From: a bacterium
GTDB taxonomy: Bacteria > Planctomycetota > UBA1135 > UBA2386
Reading direction: 5' to 3'
DNA length: 64,000 nt
Assembly: GCA_030432695.1 (NCBI GenBank)
Contig: JAUILN010000008.1
Span: forward strand, 310,001 to 374,000
The notes under the pieces are model-generated. The model did no database searches, was not told where the DNA came from, and worked only from the letters and a program-made list of their open reading frames with translations. Every line of letters begins with the position of its first letter. Within the stretch, counting starts at the first letter, position 1. Of this stretch, positions 17,208 to 25,362 are shown piece by piece. A program made the position numbers and the translations under genes.

Positions 17208-19094
17208 ATGAACACGACCGCCAGCCGACTCGCCCTCGCCTCCCTCCTCGCCGCGTTGTTGCCCGCCCAGCAACCGACGCTGCTCGCCGACCTGAGTCCC
17301 GGTCTGTCGGGTTCGCTCCGGACCGACCAGTCGGTCTGGCGCCACCCGAGCGGCGAGTTCGGCATCGTCTCGATCGACGATGGCACGCACGGCTCCGAAC
17401 TCTGGCGCACCGACGGCACCGCCGCCGGCACCCGCCTGCTGTTCGACCACGCCCCCGGCCAGCAGTCGGCCGAGATCGCGACCTTCGGGATGGCGGTCGA
17501 CGAGGAACTCTGGTTCATCGACATCCCGAATCAGCCGTTCGGCCCCGCACCGGGCGTGTGGCGGACCGATGGCGCGCGCCCCAACCCGACGCAGGTCCTC
17601 GACGGCGCCCAGCTCGGCGTGGAGAGCTTCGGCTTCAGCGGCGCAGCGGTGGACGGCGACGCGCTGCTGTTCGTGAGCCTGGGTCAGTCGCTCCCGGCCG
17701 AACTCTGGCGCGTGGATGCGCAGGGCAACCACCAGACCCTCTGGACCGTCCCGGCTGCGGCCTGCTGCGGTTATCCCTACTTCCTCGACGCGCTGAACGG
17801 CACCGCGGCCTTCGTCGATGGCAGCAATGCCCTGTGGATGACCGACGGCACCAGCGCCGGGACCGTGCGCCTCGCCAGCGGGCCGACCATCCCCTACTTC
17901 GGCCGGGCCCTGGGGGGCTACTTGGTGCGCGAGACGGTCACCCTCCCCGGCCCGGTGACCGGGACGCGCGTCTCGGTCTTCCGACCCGGCAGCCCGGCCA
18001 TCGTCTTCACCTACCCGACCCAGCGGCTGGTGGCCTACGGCCTCGGCAACGAACTCTGGGTGATGGTCGACGACCGCGACCTGCTGGTGGTCGATGCCGC
18101 GGGCACGAGCCGACAGATCGGCACCTTCGTCCCCGACGCCGATCCGCAGGCCCATCGCAACCTCTTCGGGTTGGTGAACACCGGGGCTCGCAAGATCTTC
18201 TTCGCCGACGGCGGCAATGGCGCGGGCCGCGAGATGTGGCGCAGTGACGGCACCGCCGCCGGAACCGTGATGGTCGCCGACCTGCAACCGGGTGCCGCCG
18301 ATCTGCAGGTCGACTTCGTCCACCAGGTCGCCAACCGGATGGTGTTCTGGGCCGATACGCCAGGGCTCGGCAGCGAGCCGTGGAGCACCGATGGCACCCT
18401 GGCCGGCACCGTGCTGCTCGGCGACCTCGAGCCCGGCGCCGGGTCGTCGTCGACGATCTATTGGTTCTGGCCGACCAGCAACAGCGCGCTGCTCGCGATC
18501 CACACCAGCGCACACGGCCTCGAGCCGTGGTTCTGCGATGGCACCCCGAGCGGCACGCGTCTCGCCGCCGACATCCGCCCCGGGCCGGCCGCGTCGCTCG
18601 TCGTCGACCCGTTCTCGGCGCTGTTCTTCGGCAGCGTGGTCGACGACCGCGTCCTGTTCCCCGCCAACGACGGCACCCACGGCGTCGAACTCTGGACCGT
18701 CCAGCTCCCCACCTACCAGATGCCGCTCGCCCAGGCCGAGTGCGGCCGCGTGCACGACCTCCAGCTCGGCGGCTGGCCGCAGCTCGGCGGCGCGATCGAG
18801 CTGTCGTTCACCGGCCTCACGCCGAACGACCGCGGCGCGGTGGTGACCTCGCTGCCCGCCGCCGCGGCGATCACCACGATCGAAGGCTGCGGCCTCTACC
18901 TCGACGTCGCGTCCGCCCTGAGCGTCGGCGCGGTGGTGCCGAACGCCGGCGGCACGTGGTCGACCGCGCTGAGCGTGCCGAACCTGCCCGCCCTGGTCGG
19001 CGCGCAGCTGGTATTCCAGGGCGCACTGCTCGACGCGACCTCGCCGACCGGCTTCCGACCGACCCAGGCCTGGCGGTCGACGTTCGGGCGCTGA
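17208..19094 (+). CDS. Secreted ELWxTDGT-repeat protein
   Basis: 628 aa with signal peptide (MNTTASRLALASLLAALLPAQ). The repeats are fewer and less regular than in the divergent neighbour: clear units include 'GSELWRTDGTAAGT', 'ALWMTDGTSAGT', 'REMWRSDGTAAGT', 'SEPWSTDGTLAGT' and 'LEPWFCDGTPSGT'. The last about 120 residues (from 'GRVHDLQLGGWPQLGGAIEL') resemble the shared C-terminal domain ('LPALVGAQLVFQGALLDATSP'). It shares a 201 bp intergenic region with the larger paralog, which would hold both promoters; I could not identify them. Likely a surface structural or adhesive protein; function unknown. Confidence 0.87.
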   Translation: MNTTASRLALASLLAALLPAQQPTLLADLSPGLSGSLRTDQSVWRHPSGEFGIVSIDDGTHGSELWRTDGTAAGTRLLFDHAPGQQSAEIATFGMAVDEELWFIDIPNQPFGPAPGVWRTDGARPNPTQVLDGAQLGVESFGFSGAAVDGDALLFVSLGQSLPAELWRVDAQGNHQTLWTVPAAACCGYPYFLDALNGTAAFVDGSNALWMTDGTSAGTVRLASGPTIPYFGRALGGYLVRETVTLPGPVTGTRVSVFRPGSPAIVFTYPTQRLVAYGLGNELWVMVDDRDLLVVDAAGTSRQIGTFVPDADPQAHRNLFGLVNTGARKIFFADGGNGAGREMWRSDGTAAGTVMVADLQPGAADLQVDFVHQVANRMVFWADTPGLGSEPWSTDGTLAGTVLLGDLEPGAGSSSTIYWFWPTSNSALLAIHTSAHGLEPWFCDGTPSGTRLAADIRPGPAASLVVDPFSALFFGSVVDDRVLFPANDGTHGVELWTVQLPTYQMPLAQAECGRVHDLQLGGWPQLGGAIELSFTGLTPNDRGAVVTSLPAAAAITTIEGCGLYLDVASALSVGAVVPNAGGTWSTALSVPNLPALVGAQLVFQGALLDATSPTGFRPTQAWRSTFGR

Positions 19095-19208
19095 TCGGTT
19101 CGGGACGATCTGTCTCCGATCGGTGTCGGACGTCACGCATGGTCCTCGGCAACCACGGCCGGGCTTCGCGGCACTTGCGTTCCCGGCGGCCGAGGAGCCC
19201 ATTCGCGC

Positions 19209-20942
19209 ATGCGGCGCGCAGCTTGCCAGGGCGCGGCCATGGCACCCCCTCTCCCTCGCCGCGCGGCCGGTCCGCGCGATCCGCGCCGTAGCCAGCCGTC
19301 CTACCCGGCTCTGCTGTTCGCCACCGCGGCCGCGCTCGGCGCACCCCTCGCAGCCCAGGACTCCCCGGCCGACTCGCAGGATCCCGCGCCGATCCGCGTC
19401 GGCTTGCGCGCCCGCCTCGGCGGCGCCGACCGGCTCACCTCGCTCCGCTACATCGGCGGCTTCGAGACCAAGACGCTGCTGCTCGAGACCCTGGTCCGCC
19501 GCGGCCAGGATGGTCGGATCGAGCCGGGGCTCGCGTCGCAGTGGGCCGTCGAACCTGGCGGCAAGACGTTCTCCTTCCAGATCCGTCCCGGTGCGCAGTT
19601 CCACGACGGCACGCCGGTCACCGACGAAGCGGTGTGCGCGCACTTCCGCCGCTGGTTCGGCCACGAGGAACACGACTGGCTGCGGGTCAATCGGCGCATC
19701 GAGAGCGTCGAGCCACTCGGCGAGGGCCGCTTCGCCATCCACCTCGACCGGCCGTACGCGCTGCTCGAGGACCTCGTTGCGATCAACCCGTGCGCGGTGG
19801 TGGCACCGAGTTCGACCGACTGGGAAGGCGAGTTCGTCCGGCCGATCGGCACCGGACCGTTTCGGTTCGAGGCAGCCTTCGACAACGGACGCCGCTGGCG
19901 GCTGCGCGCGCTCGAAGACACCGGACCGCGGATCGACGTGACCTTCTACCCGCGCGGCCGCGACACGACGCCGCTGGACGACCTGATCCGCGGCACGATC
20001 GATGCCTTCGCCGGCGGCTGGGACGAGGACCTGCCGGCCGAGCGACTCACCGAGATGGAGCAGGATCCGCGCTTCGCGGTGACCACCGCGCCGGGCTCCT
20101 CGGTGGTCCTGCTGACGTTCCGCTTCGACGAGGGCGCCACCAGTGATCCAGCGGTGCGTGCGCGGATCGCCCGGGCGATCGACCGCGGCGAACTGATCCG
20201 CATCGTCGAAGGTGGCCGCGCCGACCTCTGCACCACCTGGGCGGCGCCGAGCGTGGGCTTCTGGCCGAAGGGCCCGGCGACGCCACGGATCCTGGCCCGA
20301 CTCGGCGCCGGCGGACGCTGGACCGAGGCAGGCACCGGGTCCGAGGAAGCGGACGCAGACGCGACGCCGATCGCGTTGACGGTCAGCGGTGGGCGCGGCG
20401 GCCGCGCGGCGCGGGCCGCGCTCGAGGTCGTCGCCCAGCTCCGCCGCGCGGGGTTCGACGCCAGCTACCTGGCACCACCAGCGCACCTGCGCGAGGCCTC
20501 GAAGACGGTCGTCGACGCGACCTCCGCGGTCCGCCCGCTCACCAGCGAGTCCGGCGAGATCCGGGCCCGCTACCGCGACGAGGCGCACGCGCGTCAGGGC
20601 CGCACCGACGTGCGCGTCGAGATCACCCACGGCATGCCCTACTGCCCGCACCAGTCCCTGGTGGCTCGGTTTGGCATGAAGGGCACACCGCCTGCGGCGC
20701 CGAAGGGCGCGCCCCTCGAACTGGTGGAGCTGGTCGAAGAAGCGGCAGCCACTGCGCTCGAGGCGGATCGCCTGGAGGTCTACGCGCGGATCCAAGCCCT
20801 GATGGACGAGCAGCACGTCGTGGTCCCGCTCTACGCCCCGTGGCGCGTCGCGGTGCATCGAACCGGCATCGAGGGCATCCGCCTGGATCCCGATGTCTAC
20901 GCGGTCGACCTGACGGGACTGCGATGGGCCGACGAGCGCTGA
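19209..20942 (+). CDS. ABC-type peptide/nickel solute-binding protein (SBP_bac_5 family)
   Basis: 577 aa. A secretion signal occupies roughly residues 11-50 ('PALLFATAAALGAPLAAQ'); the ATG at 19239 (residue 11) is an equally good start. The body has family 5 solute-binding hallmarks: 'FETKTLLLETLVRRGQDGRIEPGLASQWAVEPGGKTFSFQIRPGAQFHDGTPVTDEAV' near the N terminus, 'VRARIARAIDRGELI' in the middle, and 'YARIQALMDEQHVVVPLYAPWRVAVHR' near the end. Such proteins capture peptides, nickel or related ligands for an ABC importer, but no permease or ATPase gene is nearby. The signal lacks a lipobox, unusual for this family. Ligand unknown. Confidence 0.85.
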   Translation: MRRAACQGAAMAPPLPRRAAGPRDPRRSQPSYPALLFATAAALGAPLAAQDSPADSQDPAPIRVGLRARLGGADRLTSLRYIGGFETKTLLLETLVRRGQDGRIEPGLASQWAVEPGGKTFSFQIRPGAQFHDGTPVTDEAVCAHFRRWFGHEEHDWLRVNRRIESVEPLGEGRFAIHLDRPYALLEDLVAINPCAVVAPSSTDWEGEFVRPIGTGPFRFEAAFDNGRRWRLRALEDTGPRIDVTFYPRGRDTTPLDDLIRGTIDAFAGGWDEDLPAERLTEMEQDPRFAVTTAPGSSVVLLTFRFDEGATSDPAVRARIARAIDRGELIRIVEGGRADLCTTWAAPSVGFWPKGPATPRILARLGAGGRWTEAGTGSEEADADATPIALTVSGGRGGRAARAALEVVAQLRRAGFDASYLAPPAHLREASKTVVDATSAVRPLTSESGEIRARYRDEAHARQGRTDVRVEITHGMPYCPHQSLVARFGMKGTPPAAPKGAPLELVELVEEAAATALEADRLEVYARIQALMDEQHVVVPLYAPWRVAVHRTGIEGIRLDPDVYAVDLTGLRWADER

Positions 20943-20994
20943 TCGCTGCGTCGTGAAACTCGCGGCGCCGACGCGCGAGCAATCGTCCGAACCA

Positions 20995-21858
20995 CTACCG
21001 CGAAGAGCGCGGCTCCGCGGCCCACCACTGCGCACCGAGCAACCAGCGGATGATCAGGACCACCACCACCAGGGGCGCGAGCAGGGTGAGCAACCAGCCC
21101 CAGCGAGCCATCCAACCGCCCGCGCTGATCGTCGACTTCGGCGCGCGCGTGCCGAGCGGCACGGAGTCACGGAAGCGTGGCCCATCGGGATCTCCGGCGG
21201 CAACCTCGACGGCCCGGTCACTCGCGACCGCCGCGAGACCTCGTCCGGCCACGCCGCCATCCAGTCGCGCGCCCGCCGCGCGGCGCGGCACCGGCTTCGG
21301 CAACGGCGCGCCGAGCTGCGCCGCGGTCTTCACCACGGTTCGCCAACGTCCCATCGACCGGTGGTCGACCAGATGCCGGACGTCGGCGACGACCTCGACC
21401 TCCAGGTCGAAGTGGCCGTGCAGGAGCGCGCTCGAGAAGGTGACGGGCACCGGCACGACCCTGGCGGTCGCCTGCTCGTCGACCGGCATCGCGCCGGTGC
21501 TCATCGACTCCACGCCGGAGCCACTCGCGGCGCGCACCGCGATCCGCAGATCCCCGAGCGCGCGCCCCTCGTGCGCTTCGAGGATCACGTGGACGACTCC
21601 CCGCTCACCGGGAGCGATCCGACGTGGTGAGACGACCGCCTGGATCCGCGCATGCCGTTCGAGTCCGTCAAGGGTGCGCACGCCCTCGGTCCGCACCGGC
21701 CTCGGACGCAGCTGCGCGGAACCGGAGGCTGCCATGGGCGGGTCCATGCTCGGATCGCCGCTCTGTGCCCGGGCCGCCGACGCGCCGAGCAGCGCGCCGA
21801 GCAGCATGGCCATCAGCCGAGCGAGGAACGAACCAGTCTGCGTGGAATACTGCGACAT
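20995..21858 (-). CDS. Exported membrane-anchored protein of unknown function
   Basis: 287 aa. A signal peptide (about 1-32) precedes an extracytoplasmic part and a transmembrane helix near 255-275 ('WGWLLTLLAPLVVVVLIIRWLLG'), followed by a short basic tail. The mature N-terminal part has 'VVSPRRIAPGERGVVHVILEAHEGRALGDLRI', loosely like the immunoglobulin-type N-terminal domain of DsbD-related proteins, but no cysteines are present, so a redox role is unlikely. It is convergent with the solute-binding protein gene and starts 22 bp from the end of the next minus-strand gene, possibly an operon. Confidence 0.6.
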   Translation of the reverse strand: MSQYSTQTGSFLARLMAMLLGALLGASAARAQSGDPSMDPPMAASGSAQLRPRPVRTEGVRTLDGLERHARIQAVVSPRRIAPGERGVVHVILEAHEGRALGDLRIAVRAASGSGVESMSTGAMPVDEQATARVVPVPVTFSSALLHGHFDLEVEVVADVRHLVDHRSMGRWRTVVKTAAQLGAPLPKPVPRRAAGARLDGGVAGRGLAAVASDRAVEVAAGDPDGPRFRDSVPLGTRAPKSTISAGGWMARWGWLLTLLAPLVVVVLIIRWLLGAQWWAAEPRSSR

Positions 21859-21880
21859 CGCGAGCCCAGGCTGCAGGTGA

Positions 21881-23245
21881 TCAGTTGATCGAGAAGCTCA
21901 GGCCCGGCGAGCCGCTGAGCGTGCCGTCGCGCTCCTGGGTAAGGATCTGCGCGTAGAGGGTCGCTCCGACCAGGTTCTGGTCGTTGGGGATCGGCAGGGA
22001 GAACGCCAGCGGCGGGAAGCCCGGACCGACCACGGTGGCCAGCAGCGAACCGAGATCGACCCACACGTCCACGCCTTCGACCACGAACGGGGCGTCGTTG
22101 CGGGCCAACGACAGCAGCGACAGGCTCATCGAAGCCGGCATGGTCGACGGCACGTCGAGGGTCACCGAGAACGACTGGTTGCCGACCAGTGGCAGGCCGC
22201 CGGGATTGGGCGCGAGCACCCACGGATAGTCGGACACCGTCCCCGACCCATTGCCGAACACCGCCGGGTTCTCGTGGACCGCGATGCCCGACGGCGTCGC
22301 GAAGCCGGGCGACGACAGCAGGTGCTCGGTGCCATTGGGCTCCATCCAGAACACCGAACGCGCCGGGTTGCCACCGGAGGAGCTGACCAACGCGAAGTTG
22401 CCGGTGACCGCCTCGTTGGCGATGCCATTCAGTGCGCCATTGGTCTGGGTGATCTGGTTGACCGCCCCGGTAGAGACGTCGACGCGGAACAGCGCGCCAT
22501 TGGCGTCGAGCGTCGTGACCAAGAGCTCGCCATTGTTGTCGAACGCCATGTTCGACAGGCCGGAAGGCACCGACGCGACCAGCGTGGCCGCGCCGCCCGC
22601 CGGCAACGGCACCCGCCAGATGTCGCCCTGCGTCGACGACACGTAGGTGCCCAGGTACGCGGCGCTGGCGTCGGGAGCGAGTGCCATGCCGTTGAACACG
22701 TCGACGATCGACGCGCCGTTGCTGATCGGGATCGACGACACCAGCCCGGTGTCGAGATCCACGGTGCCGAGACCCTGCCAGCCGTAGTTGGTCGTCAGGT
22801 AGTTCCGCAGCGGACCGGCATCGACGTCGGTCGCAGCCACGAGCACCCGGCCGTCGGGCAGCAGCGCCATCTGCGGGATCTCCCCGCAGCACGAGCCGCC
22901 GGTGCCGACGCTGAACGAGGCGTCGAGCCGCACCTGGTTGCCGTCGAGTTCGATCAGATGCAGGTCGACGCTGCCGCCGACCGGGGCCCGCTCGCCGACG
23001 AGCAGCGCGCCGTCGGACGTGCGGTGCAGGATGCAGCTCGCGCCGGTGACGATCAGGTCCCCGCGCAGACCGGTGATGGACGTCGGCGTGTCGGGGTTGC
23101 GCGGGTGGGTGAAGAAGATGCCCTTCTGCAGCTGCGGTGCGCCGCCGAAGGTGCCGAACACGTAGTGGCCCTGCGGAACCTGGGCGGAGGCAGCGCACGC
23201 GAGCGCCAGCGAAGCGAGGGGAAGGACGAGTCGATGCTGCGTCAT
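21881..23245 (-). CDS. Secreted beta-propeller-like protein with shared C-terminal domain
   Basis: 454 aa from an ATG at the signal peptide (MTQHRLVLPLASLALACAASAQ). Repeated stretches 'NGMALAPDASAAYLGTY', 'LSNMAFDNNGELLVTTLD' and 'GIAVHENPAVFGNGSG' have the spacing of NHL/SMP30-like propeller blades. The C-terminal about 110 residues start at 'PLVGNQSFSVTLDVPS' and include 'PIPNDQNLVGATLYAQILTQE', again the beta domain shared with neighbours. No catalytic residues recognised. The next gene upstream is divergent. The signal-peptide start is preferred over a longer frame whose extension is Arg-rich and non-conserved. Confidence 0.75.
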   Translation of the reverse strand: MTQHRLVLPLASLALACAASAQVPQGHYVFGTFGGAPQLQKGIFFTHPRNPDTPTSITGLRGDLIVTGASCILHRTSDGALLVGERAPVGGSVDLHLIELDGNQVRLDASFSVGTGGSCCGEIPQMALLPDGRVLVAATDVDAGPLRNYLTTNYGWQGLGTVDLDTGLVSSIPISNGASIVDVFNGMALAPDASAAYLGTYVSSTQGDIWRVPLPAGGAATLVASVPSGLSNMAFDNNGELLVTTLDANGALFRVDVSTGAVNQITQTNGALNGIANEAVTGNFALVSSSGGNPARSVFWMEPNGTEHLLSSPGFATPSGIAVHENPAVFGNGSGTVSDYPWVLAPNPGGLPLVGNQSFSVTLDVPSTMPASMSLSLLSLARNDAPFVVEGVDVWVDLGSLLATVVGPGFPPLAFSLPIPNDQNLVGATLYAQILTQERDGTLSGSPGLSFSIN

Positions 23246-23548
23246 CGTAGGTCGGGATCGTTCGAGAGAAGGGATGTCGAACGTCGGTCGACACCCGAGG
23301 GGGTTGCGGCGCCGCCGAAGGCAACGCGCGTGCCCGGACCGAGTGCTCGTCGCCTTTCGCGCCTTGCGCGTCGCGATCCGCATGCGGATCCTGGCAGGAT
23401 TCGTCGCGCTGTCCGATCGGTGCGACAGGTTGCGCATCCGCGCACCGATCCTCGCTCGGAACACGTGTGCCGCATCGGTGACCGGACCCTACCCAGGGCG
23501 CGATCCGAGTCGCTTTACAGCGCGTCATGTTCTTGTTGAGCTGAGCGC
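23246..23548. other. Divergent intergenic region
   Basis: About 300 bp between two outward-facing genes, which must contain both promoters. I could not assign -35/-10 boxes with confidence. No repeats or small genes seen. Confidence 0.4.
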
Positions 23549-25213
23549 GTGAAGCGCAGCCCCGTCGTACCGACGCCCCTCGCCCTGCTTCTGTTGCACT
23601 GCATCGCGGCCACGCTCGCGGCGCAGCAGTCGGCGGACGCCGCACATCGCTGGAGCCTCGCCGAAGACCTCCGCGAAGCGCGCGACGAACGGCCGACCTT
23701 CGCCCAAGCCGTGGTGGAACTCGGCGACGGCGGCACCGGCTGCCGGCTGCGAGGCGGACTGGTGTGGACCACGCAGACCGTGGTCCGCGACCGCTTGATC
23801 TGGCTGGCGACCTCGACCGCGCAGCGAGACCTGCTCGCAGACGGCTTCGCCGCCTGCACGGCAGCCGAGGAACTCCGCCTGCCCGGGTTGGTGGCACGCT
23901 CGCTCAGGTCGACTGCGGACGTCAGCGCACAGATCCTCGCAGACCTCGACGCGACCGATCCGCTCGCGCGCGAAGCCACGATCGCCAACCGGCGCCGCGC
24001 GCTGTTGGACGAACTGCTCGCCGGTACTCCCGCCGAGCATCGCGTCGCCACCGAACACCGCATCGTGCCCTGCGGCTCCGGCTTCCGCCTGCAGACCTGG
24101 CGCGTCCACGACGACGTACGCCTCGTCGCGACGCCGTCGCTGGAACTCGCGACTTTCGGCCTGCCCGACGACGGCTTCGGCCATCCCCGCCTCGCGGTGG
24201 ACTTCGCGCTGCTGCGTCTCCACGACGACGAGTCCACTGCCAAGGACGGCCTCACGATCCGCGCCGCCGGGCCGCAGGAGGGCGAAGTCGTCCACGCGCT
24301 GGGCTTCCGCCGCACTCCCGACGCGCCGACCACCGCCGCCGAACTGCGGTTCTGGGACTCGTTCCAGGGCCCGCGCCGCCTCGCCGCCGCCCGCGAGATC
24401 GAGGCCCAGGTCGACGCCCGGCGCGCGGCGCTGGCGACGCGCCGGCCGGCCCCCTCACCGGCCGACCGGCTCGCGCTGCAGGCGGTCTGGTTGGCACGTT
24501 CGATGGAGCGCCGCGAACTGGAACTCCGCGCCGCGGCACTCGATGCCGAGCACGCGACGACCGAACTCCGGCATCGGAACGCCGCGCTGCGTTCGACGAC
24601 CGCCGGGGCCGCCGCGCTGGATCGTTACGAAGACCTGCTCGACACCCGTCGCCACTTCGCCGAGACCGGCGTCGACGAAGCGGCCCTGCACCGCCTGCAG
24701 CGCGACATCACCGACGCCCGCCGGGCCCTGCAGGCAGCACGGGCACTCGGTCCGGAGGCCAGCCTCGCCCGCATCGCCTCGGGCGAACCGGCGGCCTCGC
24801 GAGGCGCGGTGGCCGGCCGCCCCTGGAACGGCACCATTGAGCCGTGGTGCCGGACCCTCGCTTCGCTGCTCGCGCGTGACCTCCAGTTCCACGGCGCGCC
24901 GCCGCACCGGGCGGCCTGGCCGGGATCCGAGCCACCGACGCCCGAGTCCGCCCTCGCGACCCGCCTGACGTTCCTCGTCGACACCGGCTTCGACGCCGGA
25001 CTCTGCGGCGGTCCGGTGGTTGCGGCCGGAGGCGCCTGCGTCGGACTGGTGATCGCCGCCGACGCAAGCGCGACCGTCCACGGCTGGCTCGACCTCGCGC
25101 CGGGCATCGGCCGGACGGCCTGTCTGCATCCCGACGCCGTCACCGCGTGGCTCTCGGCATCCGGGACGGCAGAACACGCGCTTGCTAGTTGGCTGGCGGC
25201 AATCGGGAGCTGA
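23549..25213 (+). CDS. S46 (dipeptidyl-peptidase 7)-like secreted protein with altered catalytic residues
   Basis: 554 aa with an N-terminal signal (about 1-26). Family S46 landmarks are visible: 'RDLLADGFAACTAAEELRLPGL' (93-114) matches the 'NLL.DGF.A.t..eE...PGL' block; 'GFGHPRLAVDFALLRLH' matches the 'PRHTgDFa..R' block with Asp218 kept; 'FLVDTGFDAGLCGGPVV' matches the C-terminal 'T.DItGGNSGSPv' block. The catalytic His of the NHHC motif is gone (TTQTVV, 74-79) and the Ser of GNSGSP aligns with Cys486 in GLCGGP. It is also shorter than the usual about 700 residues. Therefore probably not a standard aminopeptidase: a pseudoenzyme or repurposed fold. It starts from a GTG. Confidence 0.75.
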   Translation: MKRSPVVPTPLALLLLHCIAATLAAQQSADAAHRWSLAEDLREARDERPTFAQAVVELGDGGTGCRLRGGLVWTTQTVVRDRLIWLATSTAQRDLLADGFAACTAAEELRLPGLVARSLRSTADVSAQILADLDATDPLAREATIANRRRALLDELLAGTPAEHRVATEHRIVPCGSGFRLQTWRVHDDVRLVATPSLELATFGLPDDGFGHPRLAVDFALLRLHDDESTAKDGLTIRAAGPQEGEVVHALGFRRTPDAPTTAAELRFWDSFQGPRRLAAAREIEAQVDARRAALATRRPAPSPADRLALQAVWLARSMERRELELRAAALDAEHATTELRHRNAALRSTTAGAAALDRYEDLLDTRRHFAETGVDEAALHRLQRDITDARRALQAARALGPEASLARIASGEPAASRGAVAGRPWNGTIEPWCRTLASLLARDLQFHGAPPHRAAWPGSEPPTPESALATRLTFLVDTGFDAGLCGGPVVAAGGACVGLVIAADASATVHGWLDLAPGIGRTACLHPDAVTAWLSASGTAEHALASWLAAIGS

Positions 25214-25362
25214 CGATCGTCCCGGCATCCACCACTCTCTGGAATCAGCGCTTGGCGCGCGGAATCCAGACGGTAGTAGATCAGCTCAGGACCACGCGCT
25301 CCTCCCGGGCCCCCGGTGCCGCGGTCCGGCCCCCCCCCTGCCCGGCCCACCCGACGCCCGCC

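Noticed and set aside
13932..21035. A single minus-strand open frame of about 2370 codons
   Set aside because: Only the part below 17006 has ELWxTDGT repeats and a signal peptide at its start. The remainder is antisense to two well-supported plus-strand genes and is low-complexity, an effect of high G+C.
20995..21858. DsbD-like thiol-disulfide interchange protein
   Set aside because: No cysteines and only weak resemblance in the first extracytoplasmic segment.
23549..25213. Calling the S46-like protein an active dipeptidyl peptidase
   Set aside because: Catalytic His and Ser positions are replaced.
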